From Amoeboaphelidium protococcarum (Eukaryota > Aphelidiomycota > Aphelidea), in NCBI GenBank assembly GCA_023515745.1, contig JALECJ010000257.1:994687-1058686 (forward strand): a DNA stretch of 64,000 bases, in the 5' to 3' direction. How positions within the stretch are numbered: the first letter of the stretch is position 1; each line of letters starts with the position of its first letter. Below the pieces are notes generated by a model. That model had not been told where the DNA came from and made no database searches. It saw only the letters and a list, made by a program, of their open reading frames with translations. Shown in pieces: positions 34,008-46,307 of the stretch. Position numbers and translations under genes: made by a program.

Positions 34008-35306
34008 ATGAAAGTGTTATTTATTCACCCAGATTTAGGGATTGGAGGAGCTGAGAGACTTATTGTGGATGCTGCTGTTGGACTGCAGGATCTTGGTCAT
34101 TCAGTGACGGTGTATACATCATAATATGATAGTGGACACTCGTTCCCGGAAACTTAGAAATTGGATATCAAAGTTAGAGGAAGGTTATCTAATCCTTTCA
34201 ATGGTAGATTTATGATTCTGTTTGCCATCCTCAGGTAGTTGCTTCTTGTGCTGTCACTGTACTTTGGCAATGAATCGGTGGATGTCTTTATTGTCGATTA
34301 ATTGTCATTTTGTCTACCTCTGTTAAAGATAATATTCCCTTAAAAGCCTATTCTGTTCTATTGTCATTATCCCGACATGCTACTGACTAAGCGATCTTCT
34401 CTGATCAAGAGGATTTATAGAGCTATCTTTGATTACATAGAGTCGTGGTCGATGCATTATGCTGATCTTATTCTGTGTAATAGTCGGTTTACTTAAAATG
34501 TGGTTGCTTAAACCTTTCCCAGTCTGGCTTAGCGTAAGAATATTGATATTTTATATCCAGCGATTAACTTTAGTGCATATGACGCGCCTATTGATTATGA
34601 TGCTAAAGATGTGACTCTGTTGAAGCTCATTACAAAAGAGTGTGGGCAGACTCGACGTGTGATATCTCTGAACCGATTTGAACGGAAGAAGGAGGTATCT
34701 GTTTTGATACAAGCCTTTTCTAAACTGAAGAATAAATAGGATATATAGTTGGTAATAGCTGGTGGATATGATGTCAAGAATGTGGAAAATGTGTAGCATC
34801 TCATAGAACTATAATAGCTGTGCGAATAGTTAAATCTCTCTTACAGCGTATTGGACAGTAAGTAGCTGGAATCTGTAGATTAGCATAAAAAATGTCAAGT
34901 TGTATTCATATTGTCATACTCGAATAATATGAGGCAATACTTGTTATCCACAGAGACTAGTGATAGGCCGTTCTTGGTATATACCCCAATCGGAGAACAC
35001 TTTGGTATAGTACCGATAGAGTCAATGTATCGCGGAGTTCCAGTGATAGCATTTGCCAGTGGTGGTCCACTTGAGACTGTGAAAGATGAGAAGAGTGGAT
35101 TTCTGTGCCGCGCTGATGGAGATGGTGCTGACTCCAGATCTTAGACTCTTTATTAGAAATTAGAGAGTTGTTTAGCTCTTTCTGCTGATCGATATCATGA
35201 AATCTCTACATATGCTCAATAATACGCTAAGTCTGATTATAGTTTAGTCCATTTCGCCAAGAAGTTGGACACTCACTTGCAGCGATTATTGATAAAGAAT
35301 GATTGA
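34008..35306 (+). CDS. ALG2: Alpha-1,3/1,6-mannosyltransferase ALG2
   Basis: 432-residue ER glycosyltransferase of the dolichol-linked oligosaccharide pathway, adding the second and third mannose. GT4 signatures: [20 protein letters not shown] at the start, [26 protein letters not shown], and the donor-binding region [20 protein letters not shown] with [13 protein letters not shown]. Hydrophobic stretches around residues 70-120 are the membrane-associated part. Length is normal. Seventeen or so Gln are TAA/TAG. Intronless, 215 bp after the tail-anchored gene on the same strand. Confidence 0.95.
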
Positions 35307-35498
35307 AATAAATACATTACAGCTACAATACATTATTCACTGAGAATTTCTGCCGATCATTGCGCCATTAAGTTAAATCTTCATGGTGGACGCTTAAATT
35401 TTATCATATCGAGCAATTTCTTCTTCCTGCTTGATCAAGTTCTCTCTTTACTCCCTTAATTCAAATTATAATTAAGCGAGCGTTTTTAATACATTGAA

Positions 35499-37955
35499 AT
35501 GACTAACAAGTTGGCGTTACCTAGTTCGTATTTCTAAAGCATTAGCGGCAAAGTTTGGTCTACCGCAGCAGTCGTGATGGCACAACACTGTGGTAAGTAA
35601 CTGTCGTCTTCGGTTGATCTGAAAGCGGAGTCTTTGCACTTCGCCAATGGCACTCTGGACATTAAGGATAATGATGTGGGAGTCATTCGCTACATTGCAC
35701 GCGAGTTATATGGCGATGCTGGTGCTAGATAAGCATCGGATGCAGGAGTCTCTGTGACCAGTACCAAGTCTGTGTTAAATGAGACGTTGACTGACGCGTG
35801 GATCGACTTTGCAGTCAAGATTGTTGGTGTTAGCGGTGGCAGAGCGGGTGCACAAGACTCTAAGAAATCAGTTCTCAATGATTACAAGTCCTTGTCTCCA
35901 ATACTGAACGATTTGGATATGCATTTAAAGTTTCGTGCATTCTTTGTTGGCTATGAAGTCAGTGCTGCTGATTTGGTTGTATTTGCTCTTCTGAAAGCTT
36001 CTCCTATTTGGTCGCGCGTATTCAAAGATGGATCTGCGGCGATCAATGTTGATCCAAAGTCTCTGGTGGTTGAAGATGTCAGTGACGGGGCTCAGGAAAA
36101 GGGAAAGGATAAGAAGAATAAGGGTACTGATATGCAGTTCTAGAATCTGGTCAGATGGTATCATCACATTAACTCTCTGGACTTTGTGGGCATTGCGTTG
36201 GATGAACTGTCGGCGTTGTAGAAAGATTGTCAACTCCAACTGAAAGCTACACAATAGCAGTAGAAGAGTAAAGACGAGAAGAAGGCCTAGAATGTTGGCA
36301 ATGCCGCAAAGAATTTGAGCTCTGGAGACACTTTGGAGTTGGAGTTGCCTAATGCAGTTATGGGCAAAGTTGTTACTCGTTTCCCACCAGAGCCGTCAGG
36401 ATATCTCCACATTGGCCATGTCAAGGCGGCTCTGCTCAATTATGCTTTCGCGCAAAAGTATAATGGTAAACTCTTGATCAGATTCGATGACACGAATCCT
36501 AGTAAGGAGAAGCAGGAGTATGAGACTAGTATTCTGGAAGATTTGGCCACTCTGTTCGAGTCCAAGTTTGATGATCTGCGCAAGAATGTCTCTTACACCT
36601 CAGACTGGTTCGATACTATTTATGATTATGCTAAATAGTTGATCCAGAGCGGTGGTGCGTATGTTGATAACACTGGCGTAGAAGAGATGAGAAACAATAG
36701 AATGCATGGAATCGCATCCAAGAATCGAGACATGTCCGTGGAGGAGTCTATGAGAATATTCACTGAGGAAATGGTAAAGGGAACTGATATTGGAGTGACG
36801 TACTGTCTGCGTGCCAAAATGAGTGTCGATGCCAAGAATAAAGCTCTACGTGATCCTGTCATTTATCGCTGTAATACCGAGGATGCTCACCATCGCACGG
36901 GTAGAAAGTGGAACATTTATCCTACTTATGACTTTGCGTGCCCGATTGTGGACAGTTTGGAAGGAGTTACTCATGCACTGCGTACCTCTGAGTATAATGA
37001 CAGAAATGAGTAGTACTACTGGTTTATCGAGAATCTGAAGCTGTAGAATTAGCCCCTAATTTGGGACTACAGTAGATTGAACTTTTGTTACACTCTGTTG
37101 AGTAAGAGAAAGTTGAACTGGTTCGTGAATGAGAAGAAGGTCGATGGCTGGGATGATCCGCGTTTCCCCACTGTGCGTGGTATCATCAGACGTGGATTGT
37201 CTGTTGAGGGATTGAGAAAGTTTATTATTGCTCAAGGTGCATCTCGTTCTATAAATCTGATGGAATGGGATGTGATCTGGGCATTTAACAAATAGATTAT
37301 CGATCCCGTGTCAAGTCGTCATTCCTCGCTGAAAACGGACAATGTTGTCTAAATTGAAGTTGTCGACGGTGAAGGGTCTGACCAATTGCCACAGAGCAAA
37401 GAAGTTCCGCGTTATAAGAAGAACCTGAGCCTGGGAACTAAAGTGCTGAAATTTAGCAAGAATGTGCTAATTGACTAGGATGATGCACAGCTATTGGAAG
37501 ACGGAGAGGAATTTACACTTATGGACTGGGGCAATGTGATTATTCGCTCTATCCAAAAGTCTTCGAGCAGCAGCGATGTGATAAGCTCTATGAAGGTAAC
37601 TCTGAACCTGGCTGGAGACTTTAAGAAGACAAAGAAGATCAACTGGCTCTCTGCTGAATCTCAACACTCCAAGGTGAGAGTTCGCGAGTTTGATTACTTG
37701 ATTACAAAGAAGAAGCTGGAGGAGGAAGATGATTTCGCTCAGTTTCTTAATCCGGTTACGGAGAAGGATACGGTCATGATTGCAGATGAAGATTTGAAGA
37801 ATGTGAAGAAGGGACAATTTGTGCAGCTTGAACGTCGTGGATATTACGTCTGTGATGTTCCTTACTCTGGTGATGGATCTATCGTTGAATTAATTTCAGT
37901 TCCAGACGGAAAAGCTGCATCAGTTGCATTGAAAAGTTGGGGATCCGGTCAATGA
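35499..37955 (+). CDS. GUS1: Glutamyl-tRNA synthetase, cytosolic
   Basis: 818-residue class I synthetase. An N-terminal GST-like domain (about 1-210) ends in a Lys/Gln linker. The catalytic part starts at [20 protein letters not shown] (HIGH motif), followed by [34 protein letters not shown] and [15 protein letters not shown]. The KMSKS equivalent is LLSKRKL, then [20 protein letters not shown]-terminal anticodon-binding beta-barrel follows. The [19 protein letters not shown] form marks GluRS rather than GlnRS. No introns. Relevant to the genetic code only indirectly: charging of UAA/UAG-reading tRNAs would need GlnRS, not seen here. Confidence 0.96.
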
Positions 37956-38030
37956 AGAGGTGGAATGATATGAATACATAAATTCAGAATTTTATAAAAG
38001 TATGCAACATCATCTTTAGCAATTTCAGTT

Positions 38031-39497
38031 TCATAACAATGAAAACGGTGGAGGTAGTTCAATAGCAAGCACTTCTTGCTGTATAAAATGCGACAATTGC
38101 ACAATCTTCTGCTACTAATTATCGTCGCGATTTAAATCAGGATCTGGGAAGTATATCAATGACGCATTGGATAAATCCTTCTTGAACTTGCCAAACTTCT
38201 CCATGAAAGCATGAAGATAAATGTCGCCAGCTTCCGGACGATCATCTTACTTGAATGCTAGAAGTCTTGACGCGAGATCAATAGCCATTGAATCCACACC
38301 TTACAATCGCTCAGTCAAAGGCACTAACGGTCTACCAGGACAACCCATAACAGTTTAACGCAGCGTCTACACACATATAGTTACGAAAAATGTATGGAAT
38401 GATATAATCATTGTCATAAAAATAATTACCGTGCTTTTGATCTCCTGTACTGCCATCTATTCGTCGTAGCAGTGACCAACATGTAGAACTATTCTCTAAA
38501 GCTAATCTTGAATATTTTTACCGGGGAATATAGCTTTGCCCAATAGCATCTCTGCCAATACACATCCAAGAGCCCAGATGTCCAACTTGTGTGAATACTA
38601 TTGCTGTAGGAGCACTTCAGGCGATCGATACCAACGAGTAGCCACATACTCTGTAAGTTTACACTGGGAATCACCACGGAGATCACAACTCCTCTTGTTG
38701 TCTTTGACTTGCTTAGTATCACTACTTTCGGTCTACTATTGATTGAACTATTCATTGTCCATGTCGAGAGGTGAAGATTTTAACCTCTCGCCTGGTGCAA
38801 TACAACGAGATAGTCCAAAATCTCCCAACTTCAAACGACAGTCTGCATTTATGAATATATTAGATGGCTACAAGTACAAAAGATGCTGGGCTGACTTGTT
38901 AGAGTTTATTGATGGAATGAATGATATACATATAGCTTACCTTTATGTCTCTATGAATTATACCAGACGCGTGCAAGAAGCGCACAGCTTCAACCATTTA
39001 AAACATGATGTATTTCACGTGCTCCATAGCAAGACACTACATATGATCATGATATTCAAAACATTTATAAACATTCAAAGTAAACTTACATTGTTTGATA
39101 TGACTTTGTGAAGATCAGAGCTCATCCTTTCAACCACCAGCTTCACCTGCTACTATTCTGCTCGATCATCAAACATTGCAGCATGCAACTTTACAATCTA
39201 CACAAGCCAAGTTGGATTAAGCAAGTAGATCATTAGTATAGTACATGGGCGAATACTTACGTGTTGACACTTTCCATTTATGAGTTTCATCAATTTCAAT
39301 TCGCGGTAGGCTCTTAGTGCAAAGATTGGATGTCCAAATGGCTAATTGACTTTGATGCAGACACGTGTGTTGGTCTCCAAGTCTAACGCGTCATACACCC
39401 GTCCATACGCGCCCTCACCTATCAAATTAAGCATTCTGTACTTGTAGTCAATGCCACTTTAGACTTGTCTTGCGTCGACACTATTATCCTGCTGCAT
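38031..39497 (-). CDS. MAP kinase with TEY activation motif
   Basis: Five exons (39261-39497, 39090-39197, 38941-39036, 38430-38867, 38031-38366), 404 residues; all introns are GTAA...TGTAG and fall between codons. Kinase motifs: Gly loop IGEGAYGRVY, VAIK-type Lys in VCIKVN, IIHRDIKPSNIF catalytic loop, LGDFGLSR, and KLTEYVATRWYRSPEVLL with the ERK-type TEY, then LDIWALGCVLAEMLLGKAIF. About 35 residues rich in Gln/Asp/Lys (from APGERL to GDSQC) are inserted between DFG and TEY, which is unusual. The C-terminal part (CPGRPLVPL; LLAFKQDDRPEA) is MAPK-like, with a short tail. Which MAPK pathway it serves cannot be told from sequence. Confidence 0.9.
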
Positions 39498-39667
39498 TTT
39501 AGTATACTTAATTTTAAAGTTGGAAGTAGGGACATGAAGCATGTTAATCAGCACTTACATCCTAAAATATGCACGCATTTATCAAACCAGTTTATTAATT
39601 GTCGACTTAATCAATACTTCATTAATTATATTTAAAATAATCTGCAATCTAATCAGCATCATCACCA

Positions 39668-40750
39668 TCAGTCAGTAGTTGGGATAGGGAGCATTTCATT
39701 TGAAGAAATCTTGTAGAATCCATCATACTGAATCTTATTGCCTGCTGCAGCACTGTCAGCAACAATCTCATTCTATCCTTTTATATCATTAAAACTTCTT
39801 CTTCGCCGTGGAATTGAACTAATACTATTGTAATCGTCCAATCCCAATAAGGATGCCACATTCTCACTAACATTTATTTTCTGTTTAGCATTGACATGTC
39901 GCTACTTTGAGCCAGACTGTTTGGAACTATTTACATATTTCTATGACTAAGAAGAACCGTTATGGAAACCTTCAAAAGAATCTTTGGTAACACCTGATGA
40001 AAGAATATTTACAGAACTGATGTTAGATGATCTCCTATCGTAAGAAGAGCCAAAGTCATCATTGTCACTACCATCTGAATCTTCGGCGCGTAGATGTAGG
40101 GAATCAGCCACGAACGCATTCAATCCTCTAGTTCTTAATGCCATATAAATTGGATATAAGTACACTTTGTATATCTAAAAAGCACCATACGACTAGGAAT
40201 TCTATGCATATATAAAGAATACTAACTTCACCGAATAAAAAAAGGGAACGTAATCAGTGATAATTCTCAATCGAGACACCAATGCCCGATCAAGTGCATA
40301 TAATATCCAGTAAGAAATCAACTACTTGCTCAACACGTCACCATTTCTACTATCACCGGCCTGTAAATATTCAAGAGAGTTCTTTAAAGGATACGCGACC
40401 AGAATCAAATGATGTCCGATTGTTTGAATAGATTTATATGATCTTCGCAGTACTCGCAGCATTATTGATACAAGGACAATGCACAAATATACTGGAGGAA
40501 CTCTTACTATTCTAGCAATGTATCGCAACCGATTTATAAACGGATTCCTGTCCGAATTCTCTGAATCCAAGTACTTTTCTACTGTCTTTACATATTTTAC
40601 TACGTTCAGATATAGGCGGGAGATTTAAGGGACTTCCTACACCGCTGGAACTTCTTTAATGGAATTGAGGAGTTAAAGCATCAGCTCCGACAACTGCGGT
40701 ATAATGAGCCTCTCTTGATATTGAGGAGGTTACTTATACACAGGCTCCAT
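39668..40750 (-). CDS. REEP/Yop1/HVA22-like ER-shaping protein
   Basis: 360 residues, no intron. The N-terminal helix (SRLYLNVVKYVKTVEKYLDS) precedes RVPPVYLCIVLVSIMLRVL, then LILVAYPLKNSLEYLQAG, the YPxxxSlxA element of the TB2/DP1/HVA22 family, and LISYWILYALDRALV and ITDYVPFFYSVKLVFFIY. Members bend ER tubules through hairpin membrane segments. The C-terminal 200 residues are hydrophilic, rich in Ser/Asp/Asn (SDGSDNDDFGSSYDRRSSN). The start at 40750 is the first ATG of the open frame; a later start at TTG would lose the conserved N-terminal helix. The family match is good but the sequence is divergent. Confidence 0.75.
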
Positions 40751-40984
40751 AGCGATATTACTTTGATAAGTTTTAATAAGTAATAATAGATTTAGAGCGC
40801 ACTTACTAAATCGTATCGACAAGATATATAATTAATTGATTTAACAACGGTAAAGAAAGTAAAAGTGCTCATGAAACTACCATGGCAACGTTAATGATTA
40901 ACATGATTTTTTATTCGCTTGTTCATCGCTTCAGTTGAAATTACTCCTGTTCATACCTCAGTATTTTAAATGACGAAACCAAGA

Positions 40985-42616
40985 TCAATGTCCTCTACCA
41001 CGGCTAGCTTTTCTTCCACCTGCACCTCCGTTACCTTCAGCACCTGCACTGCCACTACCGCTGAGATTGCCAGAACCAACTCTGCTACCGCGTCGACTAG
41101 ACTGGTTAGAACCTCCATAACCAACAGAATTACTACCTTGAACAGCACTATTAGGCACCTTTTCAATCAACTGCACCACCTCACCAGAACCGACCATTTC
41201 GACACGTCCAAGAATGTTAGTAGCAACAGCAGGAGCAGTAGTACCCTTCTTCACTGGGTTCTCAGCAACATACTTGAGGACGCGATTCAGAGTCTCCACA
41301 TCGACAAACTGCACGTTAGCCTACGTATCACCCAACAAATCAATCCACTTCACACATCTTGGATTTCCAGAGATATTACCAAAAGTCTCCTTGATGTGAG
41401 GCACACGAGTATTTCTCGTAAATCCTTTTATCAACACAGTACTGGACTTGCTCAAATCCTGATCAGACGATGATGACGACAACTAGACGACAGGTGCAGC
41501 CTACTATTGCGCGTTGTTATCCGACTTGGCAGGAGGCGCTTGCTACTCGCCAGATTAAATTTAAGTTTGAGGCTCATTCCAAGAGCGCGTTTACTTTGGC
41601 TGACTCACAGCGGCCCATGACTTTTAGATAGTGGACTGCTGCTACTGCTATTGTTGACCCTGACTGAAACCCACATTTTAATCCTTCTTCTGAACAGCAG
41701 GTTCATTAAATGAGGACTAATCTGCTCTTGCACCACTACTACCACCATTAACATTCGTCAAGTTTCTTCCCTGACCAATCGGAGCCAACTCCTTATGCTG
41801 CTGAGCCACAGCTGCCTACAACGGAGCAGAGTAGTTGGACGGTGCCGACTGCTGATATCCAGACTGAGGCTTCTGAACATTGTGCGCCTGCTACTGTTAT
41901 GCCAAATGCGAACCTGGATACTACTACTACTGCTGCTGCTGTTGTTGTTATTGAGAATGAATATTCATCTCCTGCATTTTATCATTGACTGAAGATACTG
42001 CCATTTACTAAGGCTAATACTGCTGCTATTGCTAAAGCTACTACTATTACTACTGCTACTGTTGAGGATGAGCAGACTGTCTCTCCTTCACGTTGGTCAC
42101 GTAACGCAAAATGTCGTTCATAACAAAGTAACCATTGGTCTGCTCAGCCAGCAGAAAAGTCTACACAAATTATCTGACACGTTCCACACCAGCAGCAGGA
42201 TACTTCACAATAGACCCCAGAACAGTGATCAGGATGGAGCCATTCACGGAGCTCTGCGTGTCAACGTTGATCACGGTCACTTTAGCCTTCTCATAGCTGG
42301 ACGCACTTCCCGCCTGAGATCTCACCCAATTGAAGATGGCAGCGTGGCCATACAGAATATTTCCATCGCCACTGTTAAACTTTAGTCCATTGTCAAAAAT
42401 ACTCTAGTCCATGTAGTTCTAATGCATCATCTGAGAGTCAGTCTTGTGGTAGAAGCAGTGCAGCTTATTAGGCGACTTGGTCAGAATAGAGTAATACTCT
42501 TGAATGAACTACCACGAGACCTCTTGCGCAGACAGACGGTGCTCCTGTTCATCTGCAGCCAGCAATTGTTATTGTTGAGCCTTCTAGTCTTGCACGGATT
42601 ACTAAGCAGTTGCCAT
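40985..42616 (-). CDS. G3BP/Bre5-like NTF2 + RRM protein with polyglutamine
   Basis: 543 residues. An NTF2-like domain covers about 28-165 (VSWQFIQEYYSILTKSPNKL; FQTFLLAEQTNGYFVMNDIL-like end). A long Gln-rich middle follows with runs encoded by a mixture of CAG, CAA, TAG and TAA (for example near 42015-42062 and 41925-41955). An RRM lies around 385-470 (STVLIKGFTRNTRVPHIKET; QFVDVETLNRVLKY), then a Gly/Ser/Arg tail ending ASRGRGH. This is the architecture of G3BP and yeast Bre5, stress-granule RNA-binding proteins and cofactors of the Ubp3/USP10 deubiquitinase. Mixed stop/Gln codons inside homopolymeric Gln are clear internal evidence for the code. Confidence 0.88.
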
Positions 42617-42855
42617 TGTCATATTGTGGGTAAATCTAATATTGTTAAAATCGCGTTAAGGCGTAAAAGTATTAATTGGATCGTTCTGAGAAAAGTGACA
42701 CAAATGAAGAAGTTTCGATAAAAATGAAAGAACGCGCGAGAACGCGAGACACTTCTCAAAAAGAGCAGTAAGAAGGACTGAACGCGACAAAAGCACTATA
42801 AAGAGTAGCTACCGGCACAATACAAAACAGAAGCAATTACTGTGATTATTCAACA

Positions 42856-43362
42856 TCATTATCGTTTAGTGGGAAAATTCGCTACATTAGGAGTTTACGA
42901 TCTAGAGGGATCTCGTGAGCTGGCGACACTTGATGATACAATGTCAACCAGGTGAGACTTTTCGACGGCCAGTACAGAGGAATGTGAAGATTATGAGATT
43001 ATCCGTCCTGAATCGATAGCTTTAGTGGTGGGTGACGAGGATCTGCTGGAACCAGGTGCAACTTGGGTAAAACCAAGTAAAGCGCATCCTTGCAAATTTA
43101 CATCTCCATCATCACCATCATCGTTATTATTGTTTGGAGACTTTATTATCAGACGCTTGTTTATATGCTTCTTGAGATAGTTGGATTCTAAATTGAACAA
43201 TTTATTCTCGCAGACTAACAGCTTCTTTCCAGTGTCATTGAGACTTTACAGCAACTGATTATATTATGTTTAAAACTTTTCTATACCACCATCATTTTGT
43301 GTCAGCGTTCCCTGTTGTGCGGCTTAACTATGTCTCCATGACTTTCGCTTGTGTTTCGGCAT
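42856..43362 (-). CDS. EAF6: Chromatin modification-related protein EAF6
   Basis: 168 residues. Residues about 28-65 carry the EAF6 helix pattern: FQTQYNQLLQSLNDTGKKLL, then CENKLFNLESNYL, comparable with the L...LEx-IYxLExxYL core of Eaf6/MEAF6. EAF6 is a small coiled-coil subunit of NuA4 and MOZ/HBO1 histone acetyltransferase complexes. An Asn/Asp insert follows, then LLGFTQV near the position of the family's IIxGFxxYL end, and a Ser-rich tail. The start at 43362 gives a basic N-terminus (MPKHKRKSWRH). Divergent from the RRM gene at 43657. Identification is moderate because the family is short. Confidence 0.7.
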
Positions 43363-43656
43363 ACTATTCACATTCACTAATTCTTAGAGTGAGGAACAAT
43401 GGACAGTTCACTTAAAGTGTTTAGACGCGGCAATGACTAGATAAAAATTCTGCACAGCTCGCGCTCGGAATTAAAACGCATGCAAGTGCTCCACTACTGA
43501 ACTGGTCAACGACGGAAGGATGACTAGCGATCTGCCGCATTCTGAAAGAAAGATTTAGTCGCCCACGCACCTCTTTCTGGTAATTTCGCGTCATTATTGT
43601 TGCGACCGACTCCAAGAGAAAAAACTAGTTTGTTAGTTTGAACCGAATTGATTATA

Positions 43657-44436
43657 ATGGCGATCGACACTGAAACACCTACTCCCTGCCTTATCAAGGT
43701 GACCAACATAGATGCTAGTGTAAGTAGAGAGAAGATTAAAGAGTTTTTTGATTTTTGTGGTTCGATTCTGGACATTGAGATTACAGCTTCTGGCGATCAG
43801 GGACAGTCAGCTCTCATCATGTTTGATAATCCAACCAGTTCTAATACTGCGACAATGCTGACTCAGGCTAGACTTGGCGGGAGTCCGATTTAAGTGTCCT
43901 ACTACCACAGTCAGTATAGCGATTTGATTGCGAAGGTTACAGAGCAGTAGGGCGCTGAGGCTAGAGCTGCGTCTGCTGTTACTGCTGCCGGTGCTAGTGG
44001 ATCTACTCGAAGAGCGTTACCGCGTGATTTTCAAGCTTAATACATCGCTAGTCAATGGATTGCAGATGGTGTGCTGGTTGGTGAGTCGTTAATCTAACAA
44101 GCTGCATAAACGCTGGAAAAGATTCCGTTGGTCAAGAAAAGCGTTAACACTGTCTATCCAATCATCAATACTGCTGTAACAGGCGTTTCTAACGAGGTGC
44201 GTCGAATTGATTAAACTTATGAAATCTCCAAGAGTGTGTCTGCCAAAACTGGTTAAATTGCTACATAAGCAACGGAGAGATTAAATAGTCTATCTTCATA
44301 GTATCCGGCGGTGAAGAATATGATGGTTGGGGCAAGTATGATTGGGAATGTTGTGAATGAATCTATCCGCATCGTCCAAGATCGACACAGAGAGTAGCAT
44401 GATCACGACCAAATGAAGAGCGTCGAAGTTGACTGA
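43657..44436 (+). CDS. RRM protein of the Vip1 type
   Basis: 259 residues. The N-terminal RRM (about 12-95) reads CLIKVTNIDASVSREKIKEF, FDFCGSILDIEI and SALIMFDNPTSSNTATML; RNP1 and RNP2 are weak, as in fungal Vip1-like proteins. The rest is helical: YIASQWIADGVLVGESLIQQ, then repeated amphipathic helices and NMMVGASMIGNVV, ending with a charged tail SVEVD. Vip1-type proteins have an unusual RRM followed by a tail that may associate with membranes. RNA targets unknown. Intronless. Confidence 0.75.
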
Positions 44437-44579
44437 GCTGTAACGGTTGGATTGTGAATATCTCGATATCATACCGCATTGAGTAAAGATCAAGTGAATA
44501 AATTTAGGCAATTTTTGCAATACAATCTTTTTAACTACAGAATTTTCTTAATGTTTCAGTCCTGTCGAATATATTACTA

Positions 44580-45975
44580 ATGGAAATGAACAAAAGGCGG
44601 TCGGCACGCATATAAGCGCAGTACACTGGTACTCAACAGGAAGCTATTTAGTTAAATCCCACTTATGCATACTCTAAATCTATATTGATAAAAGTAGCGC
44701 TGCTATCTCGCGTTGTTTTATACCTTATTGCTTTGGTTGGTTCAAAGACGATTGGCCATTTTGATGCGTCAACCGCTGCTCTAATACGTGACAACTGTCC
44801 CGATCCAAATTTTATTGAAACCAGTTTAATCTACTTCTTTGAACCATTTCTGCGCTGGGATGCTGTGTACTTTCACCATATATCCTTGAATGGTTACGTA
44901 TTTGAGTAAGAGTATGCGTTCTTTCCGCTGGTACCCACTTTAATTAGTGGCATTGCTGAGATCGTGAGGCTAGTCGGGATACACGATACAATCGTGAATA
45001 ATTTTGTGCTGCACTTGGTTCTTGGTGTCCTCATTAATCATGCCATCTTCATTGCAGCTGTACTTGTGTTGGCTTTATTTGCGAGTTAGGTCTCCTAGGA
45101 TAATCGCCTGTCCTTCTTTTGTGGCATCCTGTTTGCACTTTCCCCAGCTGGCATATTTCTAAGTTCAATCTATACAGAGTCTTTATTTGCTCTTTTGTCT
45201 TTTGCTGGAATGTATTTATGGCTTTGTGACCATGATGTTATGGCTGCTGGAATGTTCTTCATAGCTGGCTTTGCGCGATCTAATGGCTTATTGAACTCTG
45301 GTTTCTTCATGTATTCAATTATTGTTTCCTGTATGTAGTTTTACATTCAAGGACGATAACGTATTACCACTCTGCTTATATCATTAATGCGAAATGTGTT
45401 CTGTATACTTTTGTGCCTGTCTAGCTTTGCGATCGTGTAGAAGATTGCATAAGATGAGATGTGTTTGAGAGATCCTAATTCTTAGTCTGAGTGGTGCACT
45501 TGGACTATTCCTTTAGTTTATAGCTACGTGTAAAACCATTACTGGTAATTGTTTGCTCATCCATTCTAATAAAATGTAATATCACGCATCTTTATGTAGG
45601 AACAATGGCTTTCTTAGCTATTGGGAATTGAAACAACTTCCAAATTTCCTATTAGCTGCACCTATGGTTATGCTTTCTGTACATTTTATCTCTCGATACC
45701 TTAGGAGTATTGATGTAAAGCATTTATTGTAATACAAGCTTTAACTAAAGACTGTTCCGTTTTATGTTCTCTGGTTGGCTATGGTAGTTTATTGTGTTCT
45801 GTTCATGCATGTTCAAGTAATCACGCGATTTCTAACCTCTATGCCAATGCTTTACGTCGAATTGGCGCGACTTGTAATTCAAGATGATACAAGCGGGAAA
45901 TATGTTGTGAAGTTGTTGTTTATGTATGCTTTATGCACAACACTGGCATTTGGGACGTTTTATCCTCCCGCTTGA
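44580..45975 (+). CDS. PIGV: GPI mannosyltransferase 2
   Basis: Two exons (44580-45544, 45600-45975) give 446 residues. The intron 45545-45599 (GTAATT...TGTAG) splits a Trp codon in HYW and restores NNGFLSYWELKQLPNFLLA. PIG-V/Gpi18 adds the second mannose to the GPI core in the ER lumen. Signatures: first lumenal loop FLRWDAVYFHHISLNGYVFE with catalytic Asp, EYAFFPLVPTLI, SPAGIFLSSIYTESLFALLS and FARSNGLLNSGF. About eight to nine hydrophobic segments, as in the family. Complements the Ser/Thr-rich GPI-type protein a few hundred bases downstream. Confidence 0.93.
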
Positions 45976-46307
45976 ATTACAATGAAGGTATCATGGATGT
46001 CATAAAAAATGATTTAAATTTCTATGCTGAATCTTTTATGGCTTTACGCGAATTGCCTGAAGTTGACAATTTATTGACGCTTCACAACTAACGAGTGCTT
46101 ATTTTTAAGTGAGGCTTTAACATCAAACGCCTCATCTAAAATTCAAATCACAATGAGTTAGAACGCGCCGACTAAATCTGTGACGCAACAAAAGTAGTTA
46201 AGGGGCTTGTACTTAGCGCGATTACTCTGATCTTTCGCTTCTACCTTTCAGTTCAGATTCAATAAGCTTTATCGTAAAGTACTTTTACAGTCAAATTTTG
46301 AGAAGTA
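45976..46307. other. Intergenic between PIG-V and surface-protein gene
   Basis: 332 bp. Contains a 39-codon ORF at 45993-46112 (MDVIKNDLNFYAESFMALRE start) that I cannot assign and would not call a gene. Remainder presumed 3' UTR and promoter. Confidence 0.35.

Noticed and set aside
35499..37955. Glutaminyl-tRNA synthetase as an explanation for the code
   Set aside because: The motif block [19 protein letters not shown] identifies GluRS, not GlnRS.
40970..42721. Long plus-strand ORFs (41.0-42.7 kb)
   Set aside because: Shadows of the minus-strand G3BP-like gene; Leu/Ser-rich complements of polyQ and Gly/Ser coding.
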